NCBI GenBank assembly: GCA_036263255.1 | Contig: DATAHI010000114.1 | Coordinates: 1-9,250 of the forward strand | DNA: 9,250 nucleotides | Source: Oxalicibacterium sp036263255 | GTDB lineage: Bacteria; Pseudomonadota; Gammaproteobacteria; Burkholderiales; Burkholderiaceae_D | Direction of reading: 5' to 3' | Shown: one piece after another, positions 7,186 through 9,250 of the stretch | How positions within the stretch are numbered: position 1 is the first letter of the stretch | How the letters are laid out: every line of letters starts with the position of its first letter | Translations under genes and position numbers: made by a program | Notes under the pieces: generated by a model | Seen by the model: the letters and a program-made list of their open reading frames with translations, nothing else | What the model was told of the DNA's origin: nothing | The model's database searches: none

Positions 7186-8059
7186 GCACACGAAAAAACT
7201 GATCAAGCTGGCGATCCAGGCGGCGGTCTCCGTCGCGCTGATCGCCTTCGTCCTCCACAAGATCGACCTCTCGCAGGTCAAGCAATTGCTGGTGCGGCCC
7301 GAAGGGCTGCCATGGGTTTTCATCGCGCTGCTGCTGTTCAACGCATCCAAGATCGCCAGCGCATTCAGACTCAATGTCTATCAACGCCACATCGGCGTGC
7401 ACCTGTCCGAGAAGCAGAACCTCAAGCTGTATTACGCCGGCATGTTCCTCAACATGTTCCTGCCCGGCGGCATCGGCGGCGACGGCTACAAGATCCTCGT
7501 GCTGCACCGTCGCGATGGTACGCCGGTCAAGAAACTGCTCGGCATCACACTGGCCGATCGTGTCAGCGGCTTATTGATTCTGCTGTTGCTGCTGTGCGTG
7601 CTGATTCCGTTTCTGGTTTTTCCGTGGCTGGTACCGCATATCGATCTGCTCGCGATCGCCGGGGCGGTCGGCATCTGCATCGTCTTCGTGCTGATGCATC
7701 GCTGGCTGCTGAACATGGTCGGTGCCAAGATGCTGTCGGTGTTCGGCTACGGCTTTGTCGTGCAGTCGCTGCAGGTGATCTGCGTGGCCTTCCTGCTGTT
7801 GTACCTGCAGGTGCCCTTGGCAAACTATCCGGCCTATCTGGCGGTGTTCCTGGTGTCGTCGGTGGCGGCGGTGCTGCCTTTGAGTTTCGGCGGACTGGGC
7901 GCGCGTGAGGTGACCTTCTTCTACTGCATGAACCTGCTGCATCTCGATTCGACGCATGGGGTGGTGGCGTCGAGCGGATTCTTTTTGATTACGGCGGTGT
8001 CGTCGTTGGTTGGGGTTCTATTTCTCGGTACTTTTTCTACTAGAGGCCAAGAGCAGTAA
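7178..8059 (+). CDS. Flippase-like integral membrane protein, LPG synthase TM (UPF0104) family
   Basis: The 293-residue protein has about seven or eight hydrophobic helices and the family signatures NMFLPGGIGGDGYK (92-105) and SFGGLGAREVTFFY (236-249). These place it in the lysylphosphatidylglycerol-synthase transmembrane / AglD-like family, whose members are linked to lipid-carried sugars or phospholipids. It lacks the soluble aminoacyl-transferase domain of MprF, so it is not a lysyl-PG synthase. In this context it may flip or chaperone the lipid-linked sugar made by the GT2 enzyme. Translation appears to begin at TTG 7178, inside the end of the GT2 gene (stop 7183-7185). No ATG or GTG lies before the first membrane helix. 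The last 15 or so codons shift to AT-richer usage (for example TTT TCT ACT AGA), unlike the rest of the gene, which suggests a junction with the acquired segment to the right. Confidence 0.85.
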   Translation: MSEHTKKLIKLAIQAAVSVALIAFVLHKIDLSQVKQLLVRPEGLPWVFIALLLFNASKIASAFRLNVYQRHIGVHLSEKQNLKLYYAGMFLNMFLPGGIGGDGYKILVLHRRDGTPVKKLLGITLADRVSGLLILLLLLCVLIPFLVFPWLVPHIDLLAIAGAVGICIVFVLMHRWLLNMVGAKMLSVFGYGFVVQSLQVICVAFLLLYLQVPLANYPAYLAVFLVSSVAAVLPLSFGGLGAREVTFFYCMNLLHLDSTHGVVASSGFFLITAVSSLVGVLFLGTFSTRGQEQ

Positions 8060-8095
8060 GAACATTTTGGCTGATTTAAGATCGCAAATAAGGTC

Positions 8096-8842
8096 ATGAA
8101 CGATTCTATCCACAACTACGAGCGACGGTTAGTCGTATTCTTTGACTTCCTCGGATGGAAAGGTCGGATTGAAGGTGCGGGAGAGGATCCGATTTTAGTA
8201 AGTGCCTTAGCTCGCGCCTTAACTCTCGTTTCTACTACATTCACCGATTCGCTGACGAAAGATGATGACGTCGTTTGGACGTCGTTTTCCGACAACGTAG
8301 TCGTAAGTTGGACTTACGGCCTAGACAAGCTCAGTGCAGTAATTGAAGGTTTATGTCGTTTGCAGCTCGGTATGGCAGTAATGGGCTTCTATATTCGTGG
8401 TGGGCTAACGGTCGGTAGCTTGATCCACATACGAAACAAAATAGTATTTGGACCGGCACTAAATAGAGCTTACGAACTGGAGAGTCGTTACGCAAATTTC
8501 CCGAGGATTATTCTTGACCCAAATGTCCCAGAGCTGGCCATAAATAGCTTTTGTATTGCACAAGACGAGGAATTCACCTTTCTTAATCCATTCAGCTATG
8601 AGTTTATTTCTCATGCATGCACAAACTTAAACGTTTCTGCACAAGGAGCTAGCGCCCTCAACGAACACGTCGGAATCGAGTTCATTCAACCAAGCGCTGA
8701 CATACTAGTACCATTTATAGCGGAGTTATATATGCGGGCTCGATCGGAGTTCGATAAAGCGCCAAGCGCCCGTATACGTGAAATATATGGGTGGTTACTA
8801 GAAAGACTAAATCAAACAGTAGGTGATATTCCGAGCGATTAA
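8096..8842 (+). CDS. Divergent class III nucleotidyl cyclase-like protein, probably horizontally acquired
   Basis: No characterised homologue was recognised, but the 248-residue protein follows the order of class III cyclase motifs. VVFFDFLGW (13-21) with Asp17 matches the first metal-site strand. WTSFSDNVVVSW (61-72) with Asp66 matches the second metal aspartate. RGGLTVG (101-107) matches the central Gly-rich strand, and FGPALNRAYELES (118-130) matches the region usually read as VNLAARLES. PRIILDP (136-142) sits where cyclases have the ILVS strand. Asn123 is kept, but the arginine usual four residues later is Glu127. Residues 145-248 are unassigned and helical at the end. There are no membrane or sensory domains. 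The start is fixed by an upstream in-frame stop; AAGG lies only two bases before ATG, so initiation may be weak. Much of the gene is 42-43% GC in sampled lines against about 67% in the GT2 gene. It may make a cyclic nucleotide, possibly for defence, but product and role are inference. Confidence 0.72.
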   Translation: MNDSIHNYERRLVVFFDFLGWKGRIEGAGEDPILVSALARALTLVSTTFTDSLTKDDDVVWTSFSDNVVVSWTYGLDKLSAVIEGLCRLQLGMAVMGFYIRGGLTVGSLIHIRNKIVFGPALNRAYELESRYANFPRIILDPNVPELAINSFCIAQDEEFTFLNPFSYEFISHACTNLNVSAQGASALNEHVGIEFIQPSADILVPFIAELYMRARSEFDKAPSARIREIYGWLLERLNQTVGDIPSD

Positions 8843-8927
8843 TTTTTGTCTTCATGAACTCATTTTTCGGCGATTGTCGGTATCGAAGCCGCGCGTCTGG
8901 CAACTAAAGGGGCGAAAAATCAAAAAC

Positions 8928-8956
8928 AAAGGCTTGCGCGAAACGTAAGCCTTTTT
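8928..8956. terminator. Bidirectional rho-independent terminator
   Basis: AAAGGCTTGCG at 8928-8938 pairs with CGTAAGCCTTT at 8944-8954 (11 pairs, one a G-U) around the loop CGAAA. On the plus strand the stem runs into TTTTT at 8952-8956. On the minus strand it is followed by GTTTTTG (8927-8921). It therefore serves both the cyclase-like gene (stop 8842) and the minus-strand reading frame that ends at 8984, which supports that frame as a remnant of a real gene. Confidence 0.87.
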
Positions 8957-8983
8957 ATTGTGCCTTGTTGACAGCTTACTGCT

Positions 8984-9250
8984 TCACACAATTAACAAAA
9001 TATCCACGCTTCCATCCGTTTCCCGCGTCACTAAAACATGCACATCGATCTCGAATCCCCTGAATTTCTCGTTGAAGTCGCGCGCTAAGCGCCGATTATC
9101 GACGATCGTCTTATTGAAGCGCCAGCCTGAAGTTAGTAGTGGAACGCGGCGGGTAAGGCGTGAGCAGGATCGAAGTCACGCGGTATTCCAGTTCCTTTAC
9201 CTAGCGGATTCCCTCTTCAATAATCGCCTCCTCGGCAATCTTCGCAATCT
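8984..9250 (-). pseudogene. Decayed minus-strand gene, 3' part (family unknown)
   Basis: On the minus strand a 63-codon open stretch ends at TGA 8986-8984. It reads like a protein C-terminus: SGWRFNKTIVDNRRLARDF, then NEKFRGFEIDVHVLVTRET and a hydrophobic end. Going upstream it meets a stop at 9178-9176. A neighbouring frame then becomes protein-like (IAKIAEEAIIEEGIR, TAG at 9203-9201, then VKELEYRVTSILLTP). The simplest reading is one gene with a nonsense codon and a one-base frameshift somewhere around 9140-9175. The bidirectional terminator lies directly downstream. The family is not recognised. The 5' part lies beyond the window, so no start can be given. Sequencing error or two unrelated fragments remain possible. 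Confidence 0.5.

Noticed and set aside
7178..8059. Calling the third operon gene MprF (lysyl-phosphatidylglycerol synthase)
   Set aside because: Only the membrane half is present at 293 residues. The aminoacyl-transferase domain required for that activity is missing, and the context is glycosylation.
9036..9086. Short plus-strand frame beginning MHIDLESPEFL near the right edge
   Set aside because: It is only 16 codons long with no ribosome-binding site, and it overlaps the more protein-like minus-strand frame.
8843..9250. Effector gene for a two-gene cyclase defence system
   Set aside because: The plus strand downstream holds only tiny frames (for example 17 codons from 8854), and the minus-strand sequence is a broken soluble-looking C-terminus. 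No TIR, membrane or nuclease effector could be identified.
1..9250. CRISPR arrays, tRNA or rRNA genes, insertion sequences
   Set aside because: No regularly spaced direct repeats, no T-arm or cloverleaf signature, no ribosomal RNA signature and no transposase or terminal inverted repeats were seen on either strand.

Overview
The window looks like a stretch of chromosome from a GC-rich betaproteobacterium, probably Burkholderiales and possibly Oxalobacteraceae. This is inferred from the GC-rich coding style, an exosortase-type PEP-CTERM protein, a 188-residue dCTP deaminase of the usual proteobacterial kind, and the overlapping envelope-glycosylation genes. No species can be named from the sequence alone.

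Layout, left to right. (1) 1-80: the 3' tail of a probable DUF488 gene. (2) 281-2239: a membrane-anchored hybrid histidine kinase (DUF4118-like membrane segments, PAS, HisKA, HATPase, receiver). (3) 2278-2299: a hairpin between convergent genes, then a small helical orphan protein on the minus strand (2318-2614). (4) 2615-2925: a divergent intergenic region with a perfect 14-bp palindrome. (5) 2926-3996: a secreted protein with HAF-type repeats and a C-terminal PEP-CTERM sorting signal. (6) 4095-4129: a strong terminator-like hairpin that ends only 22 bases before dcd (4152-4718). (7) 4820-8059: three membrane-associated genes: a GT39/ArnT-like glycosyltransferase, a polyprenyl-phosphate GT2 glycosyltransferase and a flippase-like LPG-synthase-TM protein. 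The last two junctions overlap. (8) 8096-8842: an AT-richer gene whose protein reads as a divergent class III nucleotidyl cyclase. (9) 8928-8956: a bidirectional terminator. (10) 8984-9250: the end of a minus-strand gene that appears broken by a stop codon and a frameshift.

How the genes may work together. The GT2, flippase-like and GT39 trio is a plausible complete path: load a sugar onto undecaprenyl phosphate, move it across the inner membrane, and transfer it to a periplasmic acceptor such as lipid A. The dCTP deaminase upstream is housekeeping and is only a positional neighbour. The PEP-CTERM protein needs an exosortase encoded elsewhere. The hybrid kinase has no cognate regulator in view.

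The most unusual element is the cyclase-like gene. Its base composition differs sharply from its neighbours. It keeps recognisable metal-site aspartates and the Gly-rich and Asn-containing cyclase signatures, but it departs from canonical adenylyl and guanylyl cyclases. It sits next to a decaying gene, as acquired or defence-type cargo often does. It could be a second-messenger enzyme of the kind used in Pycsar-like anti-phage signalling, but no effector gene is visible in the window.
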